From Limnoperna fortunei (taxonomy: Eukaryota > Mollusca > Bivalvia > Mytilida > Modiolidae), in contig OX104119.1 in assembly GCA_944474755.1 (NCBI GenBank), forward strand, positions 49,721,657 through 49,785,656: a stretch of 64,000 nucleotides of DNA, given 5' to 3'. The notes under the pieces were generated by a model. The model was not told the origin of the DNA and made no database searches. It saw only the letters and a program-made list of their open reading frames with translations. Shown one piece after another: positions 1 to 12,400 of this stretch (the first letter of the stretch is position 1; every line of letters starts with the position of its first letter). The position numbers were made by a program, and so were the translations under genes.

Positions 1-102
1 ATAGGTGGAGAAATTAAAATTCGCGGGGCCTGTACAGTACGTCTACAAATTAAGCCCAACACTGTTAGAATTAGATTTTTAACACTGTCAAATTTTTGCT
101 TA

Positions 103-183
103 CCCTCAGCTGGATTCGAACTCACACCGTTGTGACACTGTGGCACCAATTCGCCTTCACTATGTCCAGCGGTCTAGACCCCT
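103..183 (-). repeat. tRNA-derived SINE head
   Basis: Read on the minus strand it has a B-box-like GAGTTCGAATCC (123-112) and an A-box-like stretch (GACCGCTGGACATAGTG) at tRNA-like spacing. It does not fold into a full cloverleaf by eye, so I call it a SINE head rather than a tRNA gene. It lies beyond the SMARCAL1 stop. The rest of 1-346 shows no gene or poly(A) signal. Confidence 0.5.
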
Positions 184-346
184 CTGCCAAATCCGCTATA
201 TAAAAATATAGCTTCATTAACCGGGGTGAATCGTAGACATAGACATAGTACATGTGTACTAGCGTGTGACGATGGAATTTTCATAACCAATACGTATTAA
301 TTTGACAGTAATCTAATTCAGCATTTTTGTATATATAGGATGACAG

Positions 347-472
347 TTACTTGTCATATATACCTGTATCACTGTTTTGTCCAACTTTATTATTCTCTTC
401 TCCAACAAAACTATCATCTTCTTCAATAAATGATTCTTCAAAAAACTGCATCAGATCAGACTGTTTACTGTC
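347..472 (-). CDS. SMARCAL1: SMARCAL1 coding exon 15 (acidic C terminus, last exon seen)
   Basis: Encodes residues 779-819 and TAA at 349-347: [20 protein letters not shown], then [21 protein letters not shown]. The acceptor is TTTTTTCAG. The tail is acidic and poorly conserved in the family, so the stop is accepted from the frame only. A possible donor (ACAG|GTATATATG) lies about 21 bases before the stop, and no AATAAA is visible in the remaining 346 bases, so a further exon outside the window is possible. Confidence 0.82.
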   Translation of the reverse strand, partial: DSKQSDLMQFFEESFIEEDDSFVGEENNKVGQNSDTGIYDK

Positions 473-3400
473 CTGAAAAAAGTCAAAATGTCACACTTGC
501 ATAGAAAGCAGTAAATTCATGACAAGTTTAGATAAAATTTTGTCAAATGTAACACCAATCTTCGAGTGTAGGACAAAATCCCTTCCATGTAATTTAGCAT
601 AGGAGGACAAAATCCCCCTCGTTAAATTTACAAGGCAGATAAAATCCCCCTTGTAAAAATTTCAAGGTGGACAAACTCCCTCCCGAATCTGATTTTTTAA
701 ATTGCGTTTTTTAAACGTTCACTATACAGTCTCGTACATATAGAGATAAACCTTTCAAAATACCCTTATATTTTACAAAAAACACCAGATGTTTTATTAC
801 TTAATAATAATAATCATTGTTTGTCTCATATGCAGTGCTTAATTGGTGCCATTTAATTAATGTGTTTGTACAAACGAATATCATGTACTTCAGCAAAACA
901 TTCTGTATATAAACATTCTGTACATCTTATCTTATATAAAATTGAAATGGGTATGGCTTTTACTAATAAGTTATAAGTTAGTTAAATAATGGCACAATTT
1001 AATTTAATAAATTGAATTGTAAATAATAATGAAAGGGATCAAATGGTGCAGTTCTTTTATGAACACATGTCGTACCAAACAATACAAACCATATCGACTC
1101 GATGTGTCCCAGTGAAAAAAAAAATAAATTAAAGTTTGTTTTTGCATACAAACACGATGTCTTCCCCCGTTCCCCACATTTGACCCAGAGGATAAAAATT
1201 TCCTTGTAATATGCACAACTAAATATTATGTACTTGCTACACACCAAGTTTCGTAAAATTTGATGCAGTAGTTTCAGAGGAGTTGAGTGGAAACCATGAT
1301 TTATGAGGAATTTTTGGAAAATTCTAAGTTCAAAGGGCCATAACTCCCACAATATTTCGAGAATCAGAATTCCCAGGTAATATGCACAACTACATATGGT
1401 GTACTTGTTACATACCAAGTTTCGTAAAGTTTCAGAGGAGTTGAGCGGAATAACTTTTTACGGACAGACGGACGGACAGGACAAAAACAATATGTCTCCC
1501 CACCAAGTGGGGGGAGACATAATAACCATGTTTTAATCTTTGTCTCATTCATCATTTCAAGTACCACGTAAAGAACTATGGACCATGATGTACAATACTG
1601 ATAGGTATTATCATAATCAGATTCGGGAGGCATTTTGTCCGCCTTTGTTTTCTGTACTGTTAAAACGTTTATGTGAATTTGACTGTCCCTGATAGATTTG
1701 TGTATATACAAACAAGGCACAGAGAAGGAAGATGTAGAATATTGTTTAGAATATTGTTTATATTTGTACTAATATATAATGTAAGGAAGAGTAAAATATG
1801 CCCTTAGGTATCATTAATTCTATCATTAAACTAGAGGCTCCTAGAAGCCTGGGTAATAGCTCACACAGTGCTTTATATCGAACCTAGTGTTGAATTTATA
1901 TTTAGATGAGTTTTGCGATAATAGGAACAAAATTTATCCAACTGAATCACAACTGTGTAATATTCATCTTACTTTCTGTTTCAAAATTGGCAAAATAAAA
2001 AATCAGGGTTTTTTTTCATCAAGCTGAACTTCAAATTCAGTCCCATTTTCATGACAAATGTACTTAAAAGTTATTATAGAACTGGTCAGAAGAAACTTTC
2101 CTTATTACATCTAATTCCACACCTGCTGAAAAGTCCAGTGGGTAAAATGCTAAAGTTTTTTATTGACTGTAATCAAAAGAAATTGAGAAAATGAGGCTAT
2201 TGACTGAATCATCAAAAATACAATTTTCAGGAAAAAAACTTAAATTATATGTTTAATTCTGTCTCAATGAGACTAAGTTTATAATATAATAGCATTTTCT
2301 GAAAAAGGAGGAAATTGGCTATTAAAGTACTTTCAGATTTTTCATAAATGGAGACCATCATGGTTGTATTGCTATGTGATGGACACAGACAATTCTAACA
2401 ACAATGGATGGCAAGTGAAGGCAAAAGTTAACCTGGACAAAACTAGGAACCTGTGAGCTACTGCTCACTCAAAATACCCCCACTATTCACATCATTGAAT
2501 TGACTGTCGGTAAACAGGCAGTACAGTGACAGACCTGAAATCAGTACTCCCAATAAAGGACCACATGGTAAGGTCACATATAAAATTTCAAGTGGTTGTG
2601 ATAAGTAGTTGCTGAGAAAACTGTTACAAAAGTTATGTTGCGAACAGAAGGATGGAAGGACGGAATGACATAAGGATGGAAGGACAGGCAGGGGTAAACC
2701 AGTATACCCCTCTTCTTAGAAGCGTAGGTATAATAAGTTCTCTTTTACATGTGCTTAATGGTAAAATGTCTACTAATTAAACCCACAAGAGGTTATCTCA
2801 AGAATGTTGCAGTTCTGACCATCATCCAAAACTTCCATTACTTTTGAACCAAAACTACTGTATATATGACTCTAAAACAGCCGGTTGTGTCCAGGATATT
2901 ATTTAAAATTATATTTTATTTACCTTAAGACAAGTTGTATCTGCAGATGAAAAGTCATCTTTGCTTAGGCCAGCTTTGTTTAGGACATCTAGCTTTTTCT
3001 GTACTAAAGGCCTACAACAACAAAAATACAGGTGTGAACAAGTAAAAATATTACCCGAAATTTAACATTTTATATCTAACCATTGGATTTATGTAAAGGA
3101 TGTTCACAGTTAAGTTTTTTTTTAGATTTTTTACACCTTTTGTTTTATCATTCAAAAGCACCAATTTTTTTTACCATTATCCCCAAACTTTGTTGTACAA
3201 TTTCATTACAAACATCTTAAAAAGCAACAATTAACACTTATATCTTAATGGCTGTTAAGAAATTCAAGAAAGATTTGTTTCCCTCCAAAATTTAGATCAC
3301 TTAACAAAGTGATTTAAACAAGGTAAATCTGTGAGCTAATGCTCACTAATGATACCCCGGCATTCACAAAAAGGATTTGGTAAACAGGAAGTAGATGATG

Positions 3401-6400
3401 AAGGAGCATAAAATCGCTATACATCATATGGTACTATAGGATAAAGCAATATTCAAAATATCAGGCTTCTGCATCCTACAGTTGCTTAGAAATCTGTGAC
3501 AAATTTTTTGTTACGGACGAACCAGTTCTTGAATATCCCCTTTTTTGAAGCGGAAGTATAATAAAAAAAATTGTGACTTTATCAAAATGCATAATTAAAC
3601 GGTAATATTTGATCTAAATCTTGATCATTAACATCAATGCAATTTCATAATAATATTAATATTTCATGCAGTGTATAGGAGCAAGTTTGGAACAGTGCTG
3701 TTAGAATAACTGCTTCCATCAATGTACAAAGGATTCTGGGATTAAGACCATCAATGAACACAGGATTCTGGGATTTAGACAATGAACACAGGAATCTGGG
3801 ATTTAAACCCAATCTCCAGAACAGAGAACATAACTGGTTCCCAGATATAACCTCTGCCACACATCATCCCCATTTACTGCCATTGACGTTTGTAAACAAA
3901 GAATTATGTTTGAAAAATAATACACAAGATCTTATTTATTTTTATATAGTCTATTTCTACACTTTTGATACAGTTTTACATTGCAATTACTGCATTTGTA
4001 AGCAAAGCGTATCCACCATGAGAGATATCTCTAACAATGTCAACCAATAGTTTGGCAGAGGTGATTGTGGTTGACGCAGGATACTAAGAATCCTTTGCAT
4101 GGAGATTAGTTTAGACCATCAATGAACAAGGGATTCTGGGATTTAGACAACGTGAACCTATTACTTTAATATTACAAATTTAAAACAAGGTTTCATACAC
4201 TTTGAAATGTACAAGATAAATTTGATTCAACCATTAAGTGTATTGTTTTTACCAAACTTGATCATCTGCTGTGTTTTGAGCCACCAGGTAATGTACACTA
4301 ACCATATCCTGTTGACCCATCCTATGTGCTCTGTCTTCTGCTTGAACCAATATCTGAAAATAGTGTATAGTAGTACAATTTATAGTGTTTTCTAGACTGA
4401 ATGTAACAAAAGGAACAGGCTTTATTGTCTTGTATAGCATGATATGACTGTAAACTAAATTGTAAAAATATTCAAAGCGATTAGGACACCACACGCACCT
4501 TTTGCTGAAAATCTCAGAATAGATATCACATTTATGGTAAAAGTAATATTAGTTTCTTTTATTATTTACACTTAATTTCCACAATATTTAAATTATTAAT
4601 GAAAGGTTTATACCCATACTATTATATCAATTTATTAATGGTTTAAAGTTTTATTTTAATATCAGCATGATGCTTTATTCCTAAATATCCGTGTATTTGT
4701 ATACAAGTAGAATTTAGATCAACCTTGACTGCATTTGCTTCATTAACATAAATTTAAACCTTCACAATATAACAATGCATAAGGTTCATTTTATTTATTA
4801 CTAATTAACTTCTATAACATTCACTTAGATAACATTCCTACGGAAGGTCGGGGGTTTTCTCCATTTTCTCCAGCTTTCTCCCCCAATAAAAAATGGATGT
4901 CATGATATAGCTGAAAAATTGCTGAAAGTGGCATTTAATACTATTCAAACAAACAAACAAACTTAGATAACTAAACATGCTGCTATAATATATTTTGCCT
5001 AACCAGTCTAATATGGAATCAACTAGTCCAATACTGTTTTGGCCTGATTCTGACCTGTGATTAAAACTGCCAATACAATACCAAAGAAAGCCAATATAAC
5101 ATTTACCCATACAATATACTGTATTGACCAGTCAATATGACATATTGTATTGGTTAGTCATAAAAGTACAGTTGGTATAAGGTTTTGGAACTTTGGGGAT
5201 AAAAATTCTACAACATCTTAATCATTTGGATTTTAAATATTGTTTGCTTTGAGCGTCACTGATAAGTCTTGATTAGACTAAACACATGTCTGATGTAGTA
5301 AATTCTATTGACCTTGGTATCTTTGATGACATTTTATTTGCATTATTTTATAATCCCATATTGGGCTTGTTTTGGATCCTTATTGAACTGGTTAGTCAAT
5401 AAAGGTATAATTGAGTAAAGTTTTAGCCTCAGTCCAATATGGCTATCCTCTATCCAATAACTCGGCCAATACAGAAATAACGTAATAATATCATAATATT
5501 GGACATATAGTTCGTAATGTTTTTTAAGGATTTTTGTCCATATTAAACATATGAATAATTTTAATACTCCTCTGCCCAGTTTGGTCCCAATGCTTCTGAA
5601 GATTAAAAGTTTACAGGTAAAATGGACATCAGTCACAAAGAGATAACAAACCTTACATAGTTTTGTTAAAAGTAACATTAAACCCTATTGCTAATAATTA
5701 GTTTTTAAAGTCTGAAACACAATCATCATATTTATCTTGAAAATCTATATATATACTAACCCCTGGATTCCAAAAGAGTTCCCCAAACACAACCAGACTA
5801 GCAGACGACAAGTTAATGCCTGCATTGGCTGCTGTAATTGACAAAATGGCCATCTTTATATCAGGATTTTCCTGGAATTTTTTGCAGAAATGGTTTCTTT
5901 GTTCTGGAGATGTTTTACCATCTATTCTAATATAGTTTTTACCAAGCTGAAAAACAGTTATAGATTTCACTGAGCTGAAAAACATGAATAGTTTAAATAA
6001 AGCTGAAGAACAGGTTTAGTTTCAGAAAGTTTATCAACTGGTAAAATATTGCCAGAAATACTTTCATATCAAATTAGTTAGACTATCGTATGAAAAACTT
6101 TATGCAATTAATAATATAGTATTTTGCACATCTTGTTCTAAATGTCTTTTAAGGGTTTTTGTCCGTATTAAACATATGAATAAATCTCAACACTACTCTG
6201 CAATGCAAAAAAGGCCTACTTATGCATCTTATAAACTATAATGCATAAAATTAAACAAGAAGAATAACAGTAAGCATTTAAATTTAACAAAAACATTAAT
6301 ATATACATAAAAAAAGTTGTATTATTAAATTAACTTAAACATATAAACGAGTATTTATTCCAGTTCACTCATGAACCATTTTCAGGAATTACATGACCCG

Positions 6401-9400
6401 GTTTCTAAAACAACCAATTACTTCAACACTTTTCCTTTTGATTTTGTGCTGTCAAAGTTCTACTGTATATTTTAAAAAAACCTTAAATGGTAAGGTCTGT
6501 CTTTCAGTATTTGTGATAGACTGTAGTATTTTTATGGTATCTCCCCTTTCTGAACAGTGTTGAAGGGAATTCTATTGAATTTATTTCTCTGACTTCTTCT
6601 TGCACTGTATTAACCTTCAAATGCAATGCCATGTTCAAATACCCAATTTTTTTTAATTCCATGAATAAACTACTCAATGATTTCAGACATACTAGTAACT
6701 AGAACTTGAAAAACTGTAAGCAAAACTCAATGATATCCCCCACTTGCTTATGTCAACGAATGACAAGTCATGTTTTGCTATGGGGAAACCCCAAATATCA
6801 TTTCAACCAAAATCTAAAATATCAGGTGCACAATGAAACTATGTAACAAAGATTTTGTGAAAGTGGGAGGTATATAGTGATGGGGATATCCATCTCTTTT
6901 TCACAAAAAGGGGGGGGGGTTACCCATCTCTAATCTGCAACTCCATCTACACCAACAAGGAATGGAATTCAGCCTTTCAACCCAGGTGTATAATTACACA
7001 GGATTCACAGCATAACAAGTTTAAGTTTGTAGAGTTCAGATAAGCAAAAAAAATTCTGACCTTTGACTGAGCCAGATCTTCAATTGCATCTAGAAACTCC
7101 TGATGATGAGCAAATAATAAAAATTTCCTGTCTGCTTCCAAAAGGTCAGCTATGTAATCTCTGAAATGACAATGAACTTTAAAGTCTTGATTAAATTGCT
7201 GTGGTAATTTATGCTTAAAGGACAAAATTAAAATGTCACACATTTGATAACTCAGTGAATATTTTTTTAAATCCTGCACATGGGTTGTTCAAGAAATTGA
7301 TTATTGCAATTGGACTCTATGCAAATTAGAACATGGTCAGACCTAATATTGTCAATATTTTATACCTAGCGATATCAAGGTATAAAATGAAGACAAATAT
7401 AAGGTCTGACCATTTTCTAATTCGCATAGATTCCAATTGCAATTTTGATTCCAATATGTCTAACAAATGTTTTAAAATTTCGAAACAGCTCTAAGAGGAT
7501 GCTTTCTATGGCCATATTGGTTTTTGAAACTAAATAAGATATATCCGAAAACAGCAAAAGAGCAATTTAAATTGACAGAAAAACATTTACTCTTCATTTT
7601 ATTGAATATATATTCCTCTTAGCCACAAAAATTAATAAAAATTTAAAAATTCTCTGTTATTCAGTCTGAAAATTTTTCAGTTACGCTTGTAATAACTTTC
7701 AAACTCTTATTGTGACATCAAATCTGCTTTATGCTTATTAGAAACCTAATGTTTTCTCAATGCATATGAAGGAAGACATATTCAACCATTATTAAAGTTT
7801 AATCTAAAATATATGCTACTTGTAAATGTTTTCTCTATAATTAGGAAATTGCACTGGTTATTGGTTCCAAATATTTTGGCTTTCAAATGACAACTTTATG
7901 GTAAGATCTTTGCACTTTCAAAAAATATAATTTTCATGAAGATCATGTACAAACAATACTAACATCATTTATCTGATGTTTCCATTTTTATTTTTAAATT
8001 AAAACATGTTGCTGAAGGTTTCTTTAATCTTGAAATGTTTGTTTGTTTGTTTGTTTAAATGGTGTTTAACCCCACTTTCAGCAATTTCTCAGCTTCCCTT
8101 TTTTATTGGGGTAGGAAGCCAGAGTACCCCCAGAAAACCCGTACCTTAGGTGATATAACGGAAACATTGCTGAAAGTAGCATTAAAAACTATTCAAACAA
8201 ACAAAATAAACACAATTTTTACCTGACAGCAGGTATCTTCGCTGTTCCTGTGTGATGAAAATATTCTAATAGAGCTCCCCGTCTTTCCATTCCCTGTCGA
8301 AATAAACGATGTTTCATAATTAAATTACTAGTAATTTTACAAGCTGTCAGCCATTTGTAAATGTTCATCATTCCTAATGATCACAAAGTAGGTGCCAACA
8401 TTAGCTGGCAAGTCTCCATTTGAATGGGTTTGACCACGACTTAAGCAATTGTTGTCATTGACCTTAATGACTGTATTTAATTCAGGTAGAAGCTGACATA
8501 ACTAGATGGAGATGCCATACTTACGTGAGTAAGGTACACATTTTTAAAAATGTTCAAAGCCAGATACAAGGTATTTTAAAATGTTTCTCTATTTCAGAAA
8601 TAGTTTACAATACCTGAATATCTTCAGCAGCAATAAGGTGTTGTAAACTATAGCACAGGTGGAAACCAGATAACCTATTAGGAGTTGTCATGTCTGGGCA
8701 ATTTACTATTTAACTTTATCACACCAGGCTGAGAGTTAAGTGCACACTTTGAGAAAATGAACAAAGCAGGGTCCAAACTTTTAGCAGGAAAAAAGTGGAC
8801 ACATGATGCCGGTAGATGACCAACTAATACTTCTACTAAGACCATTTGCTTTTCAAAATCTGATTCTAAATAATCATCATAATTATGTATTTATAAATGT
8901 AATCTCCCTTCTGTAAAATTAATAAAGAGTTTCTTTCTTGTGTAGATATTTCCATACATTTTCAATAAAGAAAAGAATTATTGTTGAAATAAAAAAATCC
9001 TAATGTTTGGGCGCGATAAATAATGGATATGACAGATAACTTTTATTTGAATTTTTTAAGTGCCACAACATTAGTAGTTAGATTAGGAATGCAAAAAATT
9101 AAAATGCTAGAAGCAAAAAGGGACACAACTATACATAACAGAAAAGGACATAACTATACAAAACATGTATACCTTCAGGTTTTTAATATCCATTACTTTT
9201 GAAGCTTTCTTCAGATCTTTAGTACTTTTAATAGCCCCAGGGTCCAGCAGTATCATCTGTCGAACCTTTGATGGTAGCTGTGTCAATACATCTTTTTTCA
9301 ATCTCCTAAAAACGAATTGTGTTGAATTAACTCAAATACTTGTATAGATACATGTACTTATCGAACCTAAGCATTAAAACTTTACTGTTACATGTAGTAT

Positions 9401-12400
9401 CAGGCAGCAGAAACTAAATGTCTTTTAAATTGTTTTAAACTGAAGAAATAACTCATGGTGGGTATGATGCTGTACTCATTTACAAACAGGTTAAACTAAA
9501 TGCCAACCCCCCTTGGAAAAAATTGTTTGCTAGCATTTTTTCATTATTTTATATTTTACCTTGTTATTACGAAAATTCAGTAGAAAAAACGTAGATACAA
9601 CAACCTGTCCATGTTTTATAGTATGCCTCTGTATTTAAGTTGTTACAAATCGTCCTTGACTTTTGCTACGGAAATTTCACATAATAAGTCAGCCATTTTT
9701 GTTTCTTAAGGGACCTTACGATGTTTACAAATGTTCGTCTGCTTTCGTGACGTACAATGGTATTCGGACAAACCGCGAGACTTTTCCCGCCTAAACTGCA
9801 GACGACATCACCCCAAGGATTTCGAGTAGACAACAATCGATTGTTCCTAAAGTACAGTTCCGTTCTAATTAAGGTCAAATTTTAGTATGAAAAATCGCCC
9901 GTTCAAAACCAAAAAACCGCTTTATTTCAAAACGCTGAATATCTCGGGGAAATAATTATTGATTTCAAAAAGGTCCCTTCTTGATCTAAAAAAGGAGCAT
10001 AAGCTGAACCATACGCGGTAAGCAGTTTTCATTTGTAACGCAAAAAACACTATACAACCTACATCAACACTTACTATAGGCCTTTATATCTCTCCCCCCC
10101 CGCCCCTCAATAACAAAGATTTCTAAATCCCATTCTAATACTTATATGTTGGGGGTGTTCTTCTCAACAATGTGTACTTCCATACTAACTGTTGTTATGG
10201 TTTGTCATGGTTTCAAATGTTTCGTAAAAGATATACCATAAAAAAATTAATATACAATGTAGTTACTGCAGAAATAAGGTCAACGACACTTTTTGACGCC
10301 GTTGACAAAATAAGCATGAGATAAGGGTTGATAAATCTTGGCTTATGTTTTTTATATTGTGTACTGAATTAACAATACAAACACATTTAACAAATATAAA
10401 ATTTTCACAAAAATGTAACAATGTTTATCACAATATGAACATCAAACACACAAAAAAGCCAGTGTATTTATGCAGCTTTTTACACAGCACTATTCTGTAA
10501 TGGCAACCCATTTTTATTTAAATTCCTGATTCTTTTCAACTTTTAAATCTTTCTATAGTCATGGTCACAACTTTTTGGAGTTCAGAAAATCGCGATTTTT
10601 AAATAAATATGCATACATTTGCTTACATTTTGATGTGAAGATGTGTTATTGCAATTTACAAGATGATTCACACAATCGGTTTGGTATAATTGTCTTCCTT
10701 TGTACGCCATGTCACGGTTTTTTTACGTGTCTACGGAGAATTTACATTGAGCGGTCAGCCATTGTTTACAGCGGAAACTCGTCCAGGAGCCGCTGTTTAC
10801 TTCACCAAAGTTCACGCGGTCAATGATGTATTGCAATAACGGGAAGTAACTCGTACAACAAAAAGACGCTAGAAACAGCTGTTGAAGAAATGGAGGTATC
10901 GAAGTGGTAGTATATTCTAAATAAATTTAAAAATAATTACTTCTGGTAAAATTGATTACGATTTCAATTGATTTTGCCACCAATTCATGTAATAAACATG
11001 ATAAATTGCCAAAAAAAATTACAATTGAAGTTATTTATAAACGAGACCAAAAAAAAAAAAACAATTACCAGACGTAATCATTTATAGCTTTTTACCCATA
11101 TTTTCCTCGTTGTTAAAAAAATAATCTACAGTTTCTGTTACATTCCTTTTTTGTCATACAGAATCAATATGGCACGAAATTGCGTAATCGGCAAATAGAA
11201 CTCAAATCTGATTGGTTGACAAATGATACGGAAACTGCCAACAATTTGTAAACAACAAGTTTCTCCCACTGTTGCTTGGAGGCAAAACATGGCGAAATTG
11301 ACAATGGTAAATCTCCGTTGAGGTAAGAAAAAACCGATTTAAGTAGTAATGAGCACAACATTTACTAAAAGAAAGATTGGATTAGCTTGTAAATTCATTT
11401 TTACGCTTTTTGGTTACAAAATATAAAGCCATTAATACAATAACAGGCAAAATATATGCATTCTCCCGGAGGGACCGACGCCGACTTTGACTATAGTGAT
11501 TAACAATTCCCCAATGTCCAACCTTTACTATTGCAATAAAGTCTATACCAGCAGTTAGTACACAACCTATAATCCTTTGTTTCTACTACATATACAGATC
11601 TGTCCTGAATTATACTTCACTGTACTTCAGTATTAAACTCTGAAAAATAGTTTAATCAGCCACTGTGTCCACATTTGTCCCAACAGAGTGTTAAACACAG
11701 TAATTATCATTTAAAGATGAATGTTTGTTTCTGTAACACGGATTTCTAATATACTTACCTAATCATTAGTTTTTCCTCTAACAAGAGCTGTAACTCTGAC
11801 ATGTTCGATGAACCAGAAAAGTCCCATCCCCATGGTTGCTGAAAAAATATAACTAAATAGTGAATGTCAATATCCTTTGCTGTGTTGACAATTTATCTTT
11901 AACATTTTATGATCCACAACATCCTGGGGGCCACAGCTGCAGAGTGGTTAAGGTAGTTTTCTCTGAATACTCAAGCTTCCTCCTTGAATAAAAAATGGAT
12001 GCCATGATATAGCTGAAAAATTGCTAAAAGTGAAGTTAAATAGCATTCAAACAAACAAACAAATCCTCCTTAGCATTTTTACATTTCATATGACAATTCA
12101 GTTCTAGAGAAGATTAAAAACATAATCAACCAATCAGAAAGATGTCCTAAGGGCACTAATGCTTTAAGTATTATACTAGTGAAATGAGCTGTGACCTCTC
12201 TTTGTATAAATTGATTTTTGCTAAACCTGATGTGATCAAATTATCAGTGACCTCATCATCCTTCCCGTAGCAGATGCAGACAGGAAAATAACACCTGAAA
12301 AATGTAATAAGCCAAACAGTCAGTAAAACTTGTAATGAGCTTGAACTTCTGACACTCTCCCAAGACTGGATCATAAGCCATTTTATGGACATGATAATAG

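Noticed and set aside
103..183. A tRNA gene
   Set aside because: A and B boxes are visible, but the acceptor stem does not pair; it fits a SINE head better.
999..1418. A 139-codon minus-strand open frame
   Set aside because: It lies across the GACGGACGG-type dispersed repeat, with no domain or splice support.
9666..9878. Minus-strand frame of 70 codons in SMARCAL1 intron 8
   Set aside because: It lies in a possible MITE with GGGACCTT ends; no homology was recognised.
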